This document shows, piece by piece, positions 22,228 through 33,953 of a stretch of 64,000 nt of DNA; position 1 is the stretch's first letter, and each line of letters begins with the position of its first letter. This stretch comes from Moniliella sp. 'wahieum'. Its lineage: Eukaryota; Basidiomycota; Moniliellomycetes; Moniliellales; Moniliellaceae. Under the pieces are notes generated by a model. That model did not search any database, had not been told where the DNA came from, and saw only the letters and a program-made list of their open reading frames with translations. Where the stretch lies: contig RSEE01000002.1 of the NCBI GenBank assembly GCA_003971905.1, positions 496,001 to 560,000 of the forward strand. Direction: 5' to 3'. The position numbers and the translations under genes were made by a program.

Positions 22228-25200
22228 CGGCTAGCAACTCAACTCAACACTCAATATTCAACGACGGAAGCCGAGCCTGAGGTCAGGAGGCACATCACTC
22301 AATCAAAGGCGCACAGCTCACAAAACTCTCTGTCTGTCGTTCAACCTCTCAATAATATGGGATCGTCAATCTCTCGTCTGTGCGGGCGCTCTCACAGTTA
22401 ACTGGCGTTATTACAGCTGGTGATTAATTGACTTGAAGCCTGTTCATTGATGTGGACATCTGCGGTTCTTCTGGGCTTTGATACGCTTTCTTCCACCCCC
22501 CTCCCAACAAGGAATGGACAAAGAAGGCAGCATTACTCATTCCTCCAGCCCAACAAACAGGGGTTGTCAATCTCGCTTCGAAACTTAGGAACCACGGTGT
22601 TGGGAGAAAAGGGTGCCTTAAATCCTTTAGAGATGGGGGCTTTGTAATGGGTTTTGCGGGAGCAAAGCACATTGTGGTTGATTGCGGTCCTCCGGGTCCG
22701 AGACGGTACACTGGGTTCAACTCGGTTCCATGGGAACGGCTTGCACGCACAGCGAGTAAGTATCGTGCCAGCGTGACAGTGCCCCTGACGTTGCCTCCAT
22801 TCTCTCCTGCGATCATTCTCTCCAGTATGTGTCTCACAGGACTTGTGCCTATTATATAGTGCGGCCTCCTACATATAGATGCCTGTACGAACAGACCCAA
22901 AACTCTGGTTCCACATTCCATATCCCTTTCTTGGCGTCAGGCCTGAGCCTCAGGCCTCATCCTCCTGCCCATTCGGCTGCCTAGACCAACAAACACGCCA
23001 GAACCTCAGCATCACAGGCCTATTTTGTGCCGGGCCGAATCATCAGTAAAGTATCGCGGCAGTGGATCAGAGAGGATAAAATGTTTTGGGTGCGGATTCA
23101 TTCATGGATTGAACGCGAACGCGTTGGTGTTGTGACGAGATGGTCATACAGCCATCCTCCCACAGAGAGACCTGAGGACGGGCATGCCGTGTGGTGAACG
23201 CACCCAAAACAGAGACGCGCGCCTGTGTAACAAATGTCATGTGTATCAATGTTTTGCCAGCGCAATCCAGCACCGTAGTATAGTACGAAAATGAAGTTCA
23301 TATCTTTTCTGCCGAGACTCCTCCGTCAGTAAAGGGCCTCCAGTGCCCAAACATCTTGTTGGCCGTCGTGATGGGATCGTTTTGTGGGGGGCGAGCAAGG
23401 CCGAGGAAGAAGTGGGGACATGCAATAGGGAAAAGGCGGAGCCCGGAGGCGCAACAGAAGAGGGAGGTAGCGGAACAGAGGCGGAACGGGGCCGCGTTCG
23501 CACAACTAACAAGTTCTCCGTCGGCATGCCGTCACGGCCTGCATGACCCAGTGCATGACCAAGAGGGAAAAGAACGGGTATTGAGTGTGTATCCTCAATT
23601 CTTCGTTCTCTCGGTGTATTCGTATTCAGTCGAATAAAGGCTCTCGAGTTGATCGGTAGTAACACTCCCTGTTAGAAGTTCCGTTCGCAGGCTGCGAACT
23701 CCCCCGCTCGCTCCATCCCTTTGTTCTCACTATTCTGTCTCTTTCCCATTAATAGAGGTGTGCTTGAAGACTTGTGGCTCGCCACACTTTTCACATTTAG
23801 GCATGACGCGTGACGCATGACGCGCGCGCCTCACACATGACAGCTGTCTGAACGTCCGGACAGGTCGTGCTCAGCAACCGATCCCGATCAGAGGGATCCG
23901 CGAGTGCTCGCTCTCAAGGCGCACTTTAGCAATCTGATGCATCTGATGCCCCTCTCTCCGCAAGCGCACACACCAGAATCTAGTCATCTTGAATCACAAC
24001 CGAGATCTCAGCCCGAGACCTGAGACAGAAAGCGAGGGACGACAATATTATCGAGATTGGTGGCGAGATAATCGATAGCATATCTGATTTGATCATACAG
24101 ATCAGCCAGCCAGCCATGCAAATCCATTTTTGGGCGGTCGTCGAAAATCATTAATCACTCCATCGCGTTCGAAGTTCATGCTGAACGTCAAACGCCACCT
24201 TCTCCACATATACTCGAACCGCGGGGAAAACCAATACTTTGCGGAGGGCATGGTACTTTGAGAGAAGTGGGGGTGCCCATGCAACCATATGATGCTGTCG
24301 TGTGGTAAAGCCTCCGAGCCTCAGCGTCACCAGTGAGGCTGATGCCATCTTTTTGCACAGGGAGATAGCCGAGGGTGAGAACATGCGCGAATCAGTCCCA
24401 ACTACTAGTATACCGTGTGCATGTTACTGTGTGTTGCCTGCATGGTATTCACGCTTCACGCTTCACATTTCACATGTCACAACCCGATGTAACTTTCGTC
24501 TTCTCGCCAACGGACACAACTACAGCCTACCACAGCGCGCACGACCCGTAAACTTTTCACACGAAAGGAGCGACTGCCGCACGCAATCGGCATCGAGAGT
24601 ACCCCCGACTGCTGTACGCGCTCTCAGAGGGCATATCCGACAGATGGCCGAAAGCCAGTTAATTACTCCAACAGGGCGGCAGTGTAAGACCGGAGGAACA
24701 CAAGGATTTGGATGGCGAGCATCTGAAATGCAGAGCAATGCAATGGCGATGGTCGTGGTTGTGGTCTAAGCCGTCTGCCACACCTGGAAGAGACAGGGGT
24801 TCGAACAACTCGGGCATGCATGTGGAGGCTTCGGAGGTCAACTAACGAGCAATGGTGATGATCGATAAGGTCTAAGATCTAAGGCCTAATGAGTATAACC
24901 GGGTCTAAAACGTCTTGGCATACGTACGGGGTCCCAACAGTCTGTACGTGAAGATTTCACTACCTTAAACAGGGAACACTGTCCCATCAGGCTCACTCAT
25001 CCCGCAGGATATGCTCGCCTTGCCAATCCAATTAGGATACTAGCCCAGTGGAGTTGCCAGCAAGTCGGGACCCTCTGGCGCCAGCCACATTTGCTTCCGA
25101 GTCGGAGCACGAGCGCGAGCTCTAAAGCGATATACCAGCACGTTCGGGACTGCAGCACTCTATTGATATGCAATCCGTCATGATGCGCCTCGGATGGCTC

Positions 25201-25588
25201 TCCATATTTTCTTCTTCTACCTGATGGCGGAGCATGCTGTTACTGATGTTTTGGGCTTTTTAGAGACACGCAGTATCGTGTACTAAGGCCGGAGCTAGCC
25301 TTATGTTTTGTTCCTACTTTCGATGCAGCCACACTCCAACACAGTTGTACTATAGATGTCCGACTCTGATTATAATTAGGCTTGTACCAGACTGTGCCAG
25401 TGTGATTTGGTCAGAGATGAGATCCATGTGTGCATGGACAAACGGAGATATATTCAGCGCAGAGGTTTGTGGCTTGAGCGTATGACAAAAAGTGAGATCG
25501 AGTATCATCAGCATCTGAGTGTGTCCTATATATATGGTGCGAGAAGGAACAGGATTCCCTTTTCTATTGACCCACTTCCGGCATCACC
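22228..25588. other. long intergenic region without convincing genes
   Basis: Open frames of 60-165 codons occur (for example minus 22424-22921 and minus 23246-23665), but none shows family motifs or a consistent protein-like composition. Repeats seen: CAGGCCTGAGCCTCAGGCCTC near 22938-22958, GACGCGTGACGCATGACGCG near 23804-23823, and TTCACGCTTCACGCTTCACA near 24450-24469. The promoter of the ferric reductase lies at the right end. Confidence 0.45.
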
Positions 25589-27930
25589 TTGTGGTTATTA
25601 CCGGGCGACTCCAACTTTTGCCTCATATCTCCTCTTCGCATCCGACATGCTTTACCATGGGAGTTGTCTAGTAAGGCGAAGGATTACATCAACTCGCTTC
25701 CTCCCGACCAGCAAGAAAACATGAAGAAGAACTATATATTGTTCAATGACGACTCTTTCAAAGTCTCTAGCATCTGTGGGTGAGTGTTTAATCATCTCCT
25801 ATGGTCTCTACATCAGCGCTAACTTTTTTTCCTCCTCTCACAGCTATGCCATCTTAGGAACGTTTGGAGCCGTTATCGTTATGATCGGGCTGATGCGTCT
25901 CCTGAGGTTCATTCTCGTCAGGATCTTCAATGTTCGTTATGGGTCTCACCACCCTTTCCCACGGCTATACCGCACCCATCTGCTCGAAGCACCCTTGTTG
26001 CACCTTCAAAAACGAGCCCAAGCGCATGAATGGTTTCACGGTTCTCTGATCGTCCGTGCCCCAGGAAGGATTCACACCTGTGCTTTAGTGGCATTGCTCA
26101 TTACCAACGTGGTCTGTTGTTTTGCGTTTTACCATTCGCTTCCACCCGGTATCCGTTCCAGCGAGTTTCTGGGATCCATATGGAACCAACATGCTCGGTC
26201 CTTCTCCGACCGAGCTGCTCTCCTCACCATGTCGCAACTGCCCCTCGTGTTTTTTTTCGGGTCGGAACTCACCCGTGGTTCTCATCACAGGATGCAACTT
26301 CAATACGTTGATGCTGTATCATCGCTGGCTGGCTCGAATTGTCACAATTCTCACCCTCGGTCACGCGATTGGATACACCATCGTCTTTTCCTGGTACAAG
26401 AGCTACAACACAGCGTCATTTAAAGAGGATTGGTGGAACTGGGGGATTGCAGCGTTGTCCATGTGGTTCAGTGCTTGCTTTTCTCTTACACCCTCTTCCG
26501 TCGCTGGTCTTACGAGATCTTCATCGCTCTCCACATTATTTTTGTCGCTTGGTCCTGCGCCTCGTTGTGGAAACATATCCAGCGTCTGGAGAAAACCACA
26601 AATACGCCATTCCTTGTCTACCTCTGGGTCGCACTCGGTTTTTGGATCTTGGACCGCCTCTTACGATGCATCCGAACCACTGTCATCAGCATCAACCTGT
26701 TTCTCTGTGCGAGGCAAGGGAGGCTTATCGCAGGCATTCGTTCAATCACTCCCTGACGGTGTGTATTGCTCGTGCGGATCCGCCCGGCTGGGTACTGCTC
26801 TGGAATTTTGCAAGTTCGTCCTGGGCAGCACATTTACATCAACATCCCGCGGATCCAGCCTCTGTCATTGCATCCCTTCACAGTCCTAGCAACCGGACGG
26901 GATGAAGACGAAAACAAATCGCAGTGGATTGATGTGGCCATCCGCCCCGTTTCCGGCTTTTCCCATTTATTGGCCAAAAAACATGATGCGGAGGGCAACA
27001 GCCAGGAGCATCTCAAGTTTGTTGCCTTTCTCGATGGTCCTTATGGTCGCGGTGTCGAAGCGAACGGGTATAATTCGTGCGTCATGATTGCGGCTGGAAT
27101 TGGTGTGACCCACATTCTTTCCGTACTGCTCGATACGTTGAAAAGGTCTGCTCGCACTTCATCGATTACTGCGGGACAAGAAGACCAGGAGGCGGGAGAG
27201 GTTGTCAAGCAGCGGATGGATTTTATCTGGGTGATCCGTTCCCCCGCTTCACTCGTCTTGGTCCTCCCCTATCTTGTCACGGCCCGCACAACGTCTCGGC
27301 ACGGACCGTACCGTCGATGTCCACATTCGCATCTTCATTACTGATGTTGCGGGTCTGACAGGATGCCAAAGTCCGGATAGCACTCCCAATCGATCAATGA
27401 TTTGAGAAAACCGGACAAAGTCTCACCCCCCGCACACCGTCTCCTTGGAGGAACCGACATGTCTTACGGCTTCGTTGGGAAAGGACTCCAGCTCGAACGG
27501 ACCCGGACGTTGACCTGCCTTCACCCCTGCTCTCCAGTCCTACGGCGGGGGTACACAGAGTGACTCGGGGAAGTCAACAAAGGATCAAAAGATTGACGAG
27601 AAGATCCGCATTGAAGATAACATCACCATTGAGGACAACATCGACGCTTTCCTTCGCCGCCACGACCCCTCAAGCGATCTGGCGGATGACCTGAAAATAC
27701 TACGCAAGGTCATGTCGGTTAGCTTTTTGCTCCATCGCCCTAGTATCGAGCAAGAGCTTAAGCTGGCTGTCATGGCGTCGCCCACATTCCATAAGGACAA
27801 CGCCCGACGAAAGATTCTGGTCACTTCATGTGGCCCTGCGCTTTTCAGCGACGAGGTGCGCCGTTGCATCCGTCAATCTCGTTCGACCACGGACCGCATT
27901 GACTACGATGAAGAGGTGTTTGCCTGGTAG
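25589..27930 (+). CDS. FRE-family ferric-chelate reductase
   Basis: Membrane flavocytochrome that reduces extracellular Fe(III) or Cu(II) with cytosolic NADPH. Exon 1 (25589-25779) gives AKDYINSLPPDQQENMKK; the intron is 25780-25843. The membrane part has YAILGTFGAVIVMIGLMRLL, a ferric-reductase core with NTLMLYHRWLARIVTILTLG and HAIGYTIVF (paired haem-ligand histidines), then WSYEIFIALHIIFVAWS. The FAD region has VRPGQHIYINIP and LSLHPFTVLATG (HPFT motif). The NADPH region has GPYGRGVEANGYNSCVMIAA and GIGVTHILSVLLD, and the protein closes with ILVTSCGPALFSDEVRRCIR, ending in EEVFAW. Frame corrections are needed at several places, including one extra T in a T8 run near 26250 and missing bases near 26465 and 26725. 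All conserved blocks are present in order. The N-terminal ATG is not certain. Confidence 0.9.
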
Positions 27931-28939
27931 ATTTCTTGTGCCCATGCTTTGCTTGCCCCATATGTCCCACGCACGGTCTTATGCCTTAAGCCCTGTCAAT
28001 AATATGACCGCGATTTAATGTAGGGATGCTGTCACGGTCTCTCCTCTAAAAAACAAGCGAATCAGGTAGATCTTCTCGTCGATCTCGAACTCAGCAGTCA
28101 CTTGTCGACAACTAGCCACTAGTGCCACTGCTCTTCGGAAACCTGTGTCTCCTTCTCTTTACCAGCGCATCTTTGCCCCCTTTTTGGTACTTGATCGATG
28201 ATCTCACTCGCATCGCTTTTCCAGATGCGATGAATGAACGGACTGGACGTCTGAAAACGCCTGGACAGGCTAGGATACGACCCCGCTCAGGCCTCTTGCA
28301 CCGAAGCCAGGATTCGATGAAACAGGAAATGGCCATCCAATCACCGGTGTTTCCGATGATTCAATTTTCAATAGTCACCGGTCAATACCTCACAATCACC
28401 GGTCAATGCATCCCGTGGTGCAATTGGGCAGTGCTAGTGATGCCGGTGATGCTGGTGTGTGATCTTCTCGTCCCCGCTGCCCCATCGGATTCCCCGCCGG
28501 GACAGCACCAGCGCAGTGTGCGGCCCTGCTCGGGGACGCTCGTGCACCTGGGCGCTTGGGCGCTGAGCCTCAGCGCCGAATATGAATGCGGGACGCGGCA
28601 CGCGGCACGGGGCCGGTGGCAGCCTGTGGCAGCCCGTGGCAGCCCCCGGGGCCCAGACGCAGCGCACATGCAGGGCGCATGCAGCGCCCGGCACGCGGGC
28701 AGTGCGGCCTGCGTTGGGTTGAGCTGATCTCGACTGGGATCGGCAGTACAGGCCCAGCCTCGGCGACGCCGCACAGGGGCACTCTCTCGCCTGCCCGCCC
28801 TTCCACCCGCAGACCGCCGAGCGCCCGCCCGCGCTGGCCAGAACACCCGCCCGCATCCACTCGTCCCCGCGTCGCCTCGCCTCGCCTCGCCCCCGCCCTC
28901 CACCTCGCCTCGTCTGTGCTCTCCGTGCCGTCCGCTGCC
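27931..28939. other. intergenic region, GC-rich leader
   Basis: The left part contains three CACCGGT-centred words (near 28343, 28377 and 28396) within 60 bases, and GATGCCGGTGATGCTGGTG near 28438. The right part is very GC-rich with GGCAGCCTGTGGCAGCCCG-type repeats. Long open frames on both strands here are composition artefacts. No gene is called. Confidence 0.5.
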
Positions 28940-30642
28940 ATGGCCTACGACGACTACGAGTACGACGACCGCACCACCGGCTACGACGCCCACGAGTCCT
29001 ATGGCCGCCACCCCTACCACGACGCCGATGACAGCGACCACCTCGAACCCCGCGACCAGCACGACTACGGCGTGAGCCACAGCCACTCGTACGGCCACCC
29101 CGAGTACGACTACCCCGCCCAGCAGCAGCAGCGCCTGCGCTCCGCCCCCATCTACGAGTATGGCCACGGCGAGTACGACTACCCGACCGCCGTCGACCAG
29201 CCACCTAGCCCGCACCCCCGCCCCTACGGTTCGGACCGAACGCCAACTGAGGACGGGGCCTACGGCGCCGGCGGCTACGACAGACGCTCCGTTCCAAGCG
29301 TCTATGGAGAGGGACGGTCCAACGTGGGCGACATTTGGCTTGCGGATGAGGCCCATCGCCCGGTGCGCGACGAGCGACCCTTGCTGCTAGGGTACGTGCC
29401 TGCCTGCCCTGCGTTCCGACGAGGATGAGCAGGAGATTGACTGTATGCTGACTACCTGACTCACATCTGCCCCTGCAGTTCCATCTTTTGCTTTTTGGCT
29501 TTGGCAATCATTGGAATCGTGTGCGGCATTATGTTGGCTGTCGTGGTGTGTATTTTCGGCCTTCATCGCCTCCCCTCCCTCTCCTCCCCATCCCCCCACC
29601 CTCCTTTCCTCACTAACGACCTCCTTACCTCCCCTCAGTTTGTTCGTCCCCCCAATGTCGGCATTGCTGGATACACCACTCCTAGCGTTTATGTGCAAAA
29701 CCAAGCGTTGATGATGAACACATCGGTATACGCCGGGGTTTCGAACCCCAACTCGGTTAGCGCCAAGGTCAAGAAGGTGCATGCGACGATCTACGAGCGG
29801 GACGTACCCAACCATGTGCTTGGCACCTCGGACACATCCAACTTGAAAGTCAACGCGCACGCCAACACGACCCTTGTCTTGCCTGTGCAGTTCCAGATCG
29901 CATCGTCACAGGACCTGGCCTCCAACGCCCAGACGGTGACTAGCATGGCTCAGAGCTGCGGCTGGGACCTGTCGAGCTTGGCAAAAGCGTTGGGCGTTAG
30001 TTTGCCTTCCAACTTGCGCCGCCGCGCCGCCCCTCACTCGCTAGCCAAGCGCTCAGGCACCGTTCCCCTCTCCGTTGATCTGGACATCAAGGTGTCCGTC
30101 ATGTCACTCAACTTCCATTCTCCGGTACACAACGTGTCGGTAGATGTGACCTGCCCGAGTTTGGCCAACTTGATTGGCGGATCGAACGGCAGCGGCAGCG
30201 GCAGCGGCAGCAGCAGCAGCAGCTCCACCAGTTTGCCCACCTTTAGTTCTCACAGCACTTCCCCCACTTCTACGTCCACCACTAGTGTGCGGAGCAGCAC
30301 AACGTACGTCTTCCTCTCTGTTCCTTTGTGAAAATGTTACTAACATACAGTAGATCTACCCCGGTACCTGCTCCCACCACATCCACCCCGCCCCCCTCGT
30401 CCTCACGCACCCACTCGGCCACGCCCACGTCCACACCGGCCCCGAGCCCTACTTCCATCCCAGCCAATTCTCAGCAGTCCATCGTTAGCTCGGTCCTTTC
30501 GCAAAGCCCGGCTCTCAGCTCCTCGTTGGAGAGCCAAGGTGGTGATGGCGGGGTGGGCAACCCATTCAGCGGTATCTTAAGTCTCATTTCCGGTGGCTTG
30601 CCCATTCGCCGTGCCCTGCCGACTGGGATGCCGATTGCGTAA
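28940..30642 (+). CDS. LEA-2-like single-pass membrane protein with Ser/Thr-rich tail
   Basis: Four exons: 28940-29391, 29479-29545, 29639-30303 and 30351-30642, all with consensus splice sites. The N-terminal 150 residues are hydrophilic and Tyr/Asp/His-rich (MAYDDYEYDDRTTGYDAHES). They are followed by one strongly hydrophobic segment, IFCFLALAIIGIVCGIMLAV, so the N-terminus is probably cytosolic. The outside part begins PPNVGIAGYTTPSVYVQNQA and has the alternating beta pattern of LEA-2/NHL-type domains (SVYAGVSNPNSVSAKVKKVH, VLPVQFQIA, VDLDIKVSVMSL). A Gly-Ser/Ser run (30182-30225) and a Thr/Ser/Pro-rich, presumably O-glycosylated stretch end in ISGGLPIRRALPTGMPIA. The 93-base second intron is a multiple of three, so retention would keep the frame. 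Unlike most genes here it reads without any frame break. Role unknown. Confidence 0.65.
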
Positions 30643-31825
30643 ATACACCAATCGAGTTGGCCCCGACTGGTAGGTAGCTCGGTGTGGACGAGTGGCTCTT
30701 GGCGAGCAGCAAGTGGCCTGTAGCTTAAACCGGCTACGTTAAGCGTACTTGGTTTACCAGGGTTGTTTTCCTCCCTCTACCTTAACTCTAGCTCTCATCC
30801 CGTTGCTTCCCTGGCCTTTTTTGTCTTGTGCACTGGCGTTGTCGGTTGGGGTTTGTATTATGCCCTGTCCTATCCTATCCTTCCTTCGCCTATCCTTTCC
30901 CCTTTCGTTCTGCTGTCTGTCCTGTTCCCTCCCGCTCTCCTTTTGATTTGATTTGATTTGCTTTGGCTTGCTTTGACTTGCTTTGACTGGAGTTGGTTGG
31001 GTTGGGTTCGCGTTCGAGTTCGATCTGTGCATGGTATCCTTTGTGTTTCTTCCTATCCATCCTTGGTATCCAACTCAGTACTCATTAGTACTCATTGTTC
31101 GTCAGGCTGAGCCGGTGTGCCCATCCCTACTTATCTTGACTCGTCACGCGTCACGACTGCCATGACCGCTGCGGCGTCCTGAGGCTCCTTGAAGCTCAGA
31201 CTGAACGGCACCCAGGTCTGATGCACGGGTGGATGCCACACAGGGAAAGTCCGTAGCTTCGTCGGACCCCTGTCGACCTGAGCCCACACTGCTGCCAGGG
31301 TGGGGGAGGGAGGGGGGAGGGGCAGTTTCACACAGATAAGGATCGTTTGTTGTGTTGGTCATCGTTCTTCAATGTCAGATGATCGAGGAGGCCTGAGGCC
31401 CGAGGGAAGATGATTGAGATGTGAGCGGGGCTCTTGCGTTAAGATCAGATGACTACGTTGAGCGAGTGGCGATTGAATACTTACTATTGAGGCTTGAAGC
31501 TAGAAGGGGCGGAGCCAAGAACACCATAGCCAATCCATCTGCTTGCCTCCCCTTCCTCCACAGGCTCACAACTCACGTTTCCTAACACACAGAACCACAA
31601 ACTCTACTCTTTCGAAGTCGAGGGATACGAATGGCGGCTGTGTGGGTACACAACCAGTATGGAGCACATATAGTTTACTCATTCAGCGCTTTGGACCTGG
31701 TAGTCAACGGCGAAAAGGAGAGCGTAGAAAGAAAGATGAAAAGTGTGTAAGGAGAGCGTCAATAGTGACACATATCATGTGTCCATCACTAATATATAAC
31801 GTTGACCCATCAGTGGAGACGCTCC
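30643..31825. other. intergenic region with TTTGA-type tract
   Basis: 3' flank of the LEA-2-like gene. It has pyrimidine-rich CCTATCC repeats near 30858-30900 and a TTTGA/CTTTG tract at 30942-31005. AGGCCTGAGGCCCGAGG lies near 31388-31404. No gene is seen. Confidence 0.5.
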
Positions 31826-32315
31826 TCAAGCCAAGGCCCACAAGACGCTCATGAGGCTCACTGCGATAGCAAGAGCCTGCGAAGGTCGAGCCAAGGTGGA
31901 AGCGGAGGAGAAAGCAGTTCCTTGATCCTTGTTGCCTCCACCAAAATAGACACCTCCCTGTGTGGCTTGCACTAGGTTGGATTGGGTACTCCACCCAGGA
32001 ATAGCCCCCGTACCCGAAAGAATGATGCCAGCTGGCACGGTGGGGGTACCAAGACTGCTGAACACCGGTGGCGTGTACCCTCCAATGGACTGCAGCGAGG
32101 CGTGGGTCGTGGTCGCTGGACGCCCTCCTCCGGCAGCTGCCTGTATGTTGCAAAGTATGTTGCGAAGAGGGTGCGTTCGTACAGCGAAGGGAGAAGGCAG
32201 CATTAGCGTTTGCGGAAGGGGAGGGGGGCACACGCATGGGACGTACCTGTGCTGACACTGTAGTAGCCAGGAGAGCCATCAACATGGCAAACAGTAGAAC
32301 GGATCGCGGGATCAT
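31826..32315 (-). CDS. small secreted protein, probable GPI anchor
   Basis: Two exons on the minus strand: 32315-32247 and 32140-31826, with a 106-base intron (GTACGT..ATACAG). The protein has 127 residues. A clear signal peptide, MIPRSVLLFAMLMALLATTV, ends at SAQ. The mature part is Gly/Ser/Thr-rich (AAAGGGRPATTTHASLQSIG, TPTVPAGIILSGTGAIPGW, GGVYFGGGNKDQG). It closes with a hydrophobic tail, ALAIAVSLMSVLWALA, directly before the stop, as in GPI-anchored wall proteins. No cysteines occur in the mature part. The start was chosen at the ATG of the signal peptide; an upstream in-frame ATG at 32345 would add ten residues. The frame reads cleanly. A wall protein or a candidate host-interaction factor; no family is recognised. 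Confidence 0.65.
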
Positions 32316-33742
32316 GATAAAGATGCACACTGGTGGTAGCCACAACAGAAGGAACGAATGAAAAGAATGAAGATGGACACAGAAAAGAAGACGGAGTCCA
32401 ATGGGGCAGTTCTGCGGGCTGAAAAGAGACGAGATGAGAGAGTTGATAATGTGGCTGGGAGAAAAGGATGTCCAAACACCATGACTTTTTGAGGCTGGCG
32501 ACCCTTAGCGACGCTAGTGACTAGTGACGAGGCTCTTGCATTTACAGCATTTGGAGACCACGAGCGATGAGATCGGAGATCGGAGAGCCGAACCACACCC
32601 CGTGTTGATGCCCTATTAGCATGATCAACGTTCGACCTATACTATTGTGTGGGCATGTGTGGATCGGTGGCCTCGCATCCCCGCGCGTGTGGCTCTGTTG
32701 GCTGTGCGCGGACTCCCGGCAAAGGGTATCGTGTTCCATCCTCGGCACTTGCGCCGTTCCTTGCTAGGTCATCGATCATCATGAATCGTGTGTTAAACAA
32801 ACGTCAACGTGTTCGCCAACGTGTTAACGCATCAACGTGTTAATCACATGTGTTAATCATGTGTTAATCATTTGTCACACTGATGTCATGCCGTGTTGCC
32901 TCCGGCCTCCAGGACGAACCGCGAGCACTGTTGCTCGTACTAGGCCTGTGCGGAAAATCCCTGTTTCACAAACGCCGCCAGGCATGCAGGGCCTGCTTCC
33001 AGCTTCAGAAGCCGCACAGCTCTGACAAGCTCTGGCAGCTTTCAAAGGGCTTTTCCAACTGTTTACGCGAGCGCATGCAAGCTGCCACAAGCCGTTTCTT
33101 GGCAAGGGGCTGTTAGTGATCAGGCTGATCATCGACACCGCTGAGTCTCAATCTCAGGCCTGAGGCCCTGAGGCCTAGTCAGATGGTGGCAGCCAAACGA
33201 AGAGGACTGAGTACGTTGAGTTACACACTAGCTTTTAGTAGTCCAGTACAGTATATAGTTACTGAGTTACTGACTGAGCCGTTGTGCAAGTAGCGGCAGG
33301 AACAGGCTTGGCGTTGTTCAGTACCAATAGTCACTGGTCACTAGTGCTGTGGCTTGCGCGCTGGCTGAGCTTGCCCTGACAGTAAGTGACTAGTGGCCAG
33401 CGGCTGCTGCTCCCCCTCTCCCCTCGCTCTACTTCATTTGGTGCGCGCGACACATGTGATCTCGCGTTTTGCTCGCTGCGCCCGCCCCGGCAACGCTGTG
33501 GGGGATTAACAACGTGCTCTTTTGTTGAAGAGCGCGCTGAGGCTGAGCGCTGAGCCGCTGAAGTTCAGCGCTGATGCGCTGATGAACGAACACGTTGAAC
33601 GTTGAGTTGAACGGTCTGAGCGCTGAGCGCTCAGGTTGAGCCCGCGGTTGAGTTCTTCCACCCGGTAGCTGATTTTTTGTCTCGTGTGCCTCGTCTCTTC
33701 TGGACTTTTGCCGGGTCTAATAAGGTAACCGGTAACTGGGTA
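32316..33742. other. repeat-rich intergenic region left of the Copia element
   Basis: No gene. Contains a GTGTTAATCA tandem (32821-32871), ATCTCAGGCCTGAGGCCCTG near 33151-33170, and a dense CTGAGCGCTGAGC / AACGTTGA cluster at 33530-33640. The Copia element is inserted at the right end. Confidence 0.5.
32821..32871. repeat. GTGTTAATCA tandem
   Basis: GTGTTAA recurs four times at spacings of 11 to 18 bases, twice as GTGTTAATCATGTGTTAATC. AT-rich compared with its surroundings. Confidence 0.7.
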
Positions 33743-33953
33743 TGTCACAAGCCTAGCTAGCGATGCTGGCGATGGTCGATGGAGATGGCATTCAAGAGCT
33801 AAGGAGAGCTAGAGCTATGGGCCTTGATAGGCTCCTGGCCTGGAGGCCAGTGGAAACCCGTGGAAGGGTCGGAACTCACTGCCCCGGTGCACTGTGTGGA
33901 TCGGGCCACGTGTCACTGAAGGCCGATGGGCTCTAGACCACTGGTGGTCAACA
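33743..33953 (-). repeat. 3' LTR of the Copia element
   Basis: On the plus strand it begins TGTCACAAG and ends GGTGGTCAACA. It matches the right LTR over its whole length, bordered outside by GGGTA and inside by the polypurine tract. Confidence 0.95.

Noticed and set aside
22424-22921. 165-codon minus-strand frame
   Set aside because: No recognisable motif, no good start context, no splice-compatible extension; it lies in a long non-coding spacer.
28403-29356. 317-codon minus-strand frame rich in Val, Ala and Gly
   Set aside because: It lies antisense to the first exon of the LEA-2-like gene and to its GC-rich leader; its composition is what the codon bias of the plus strand imposes.
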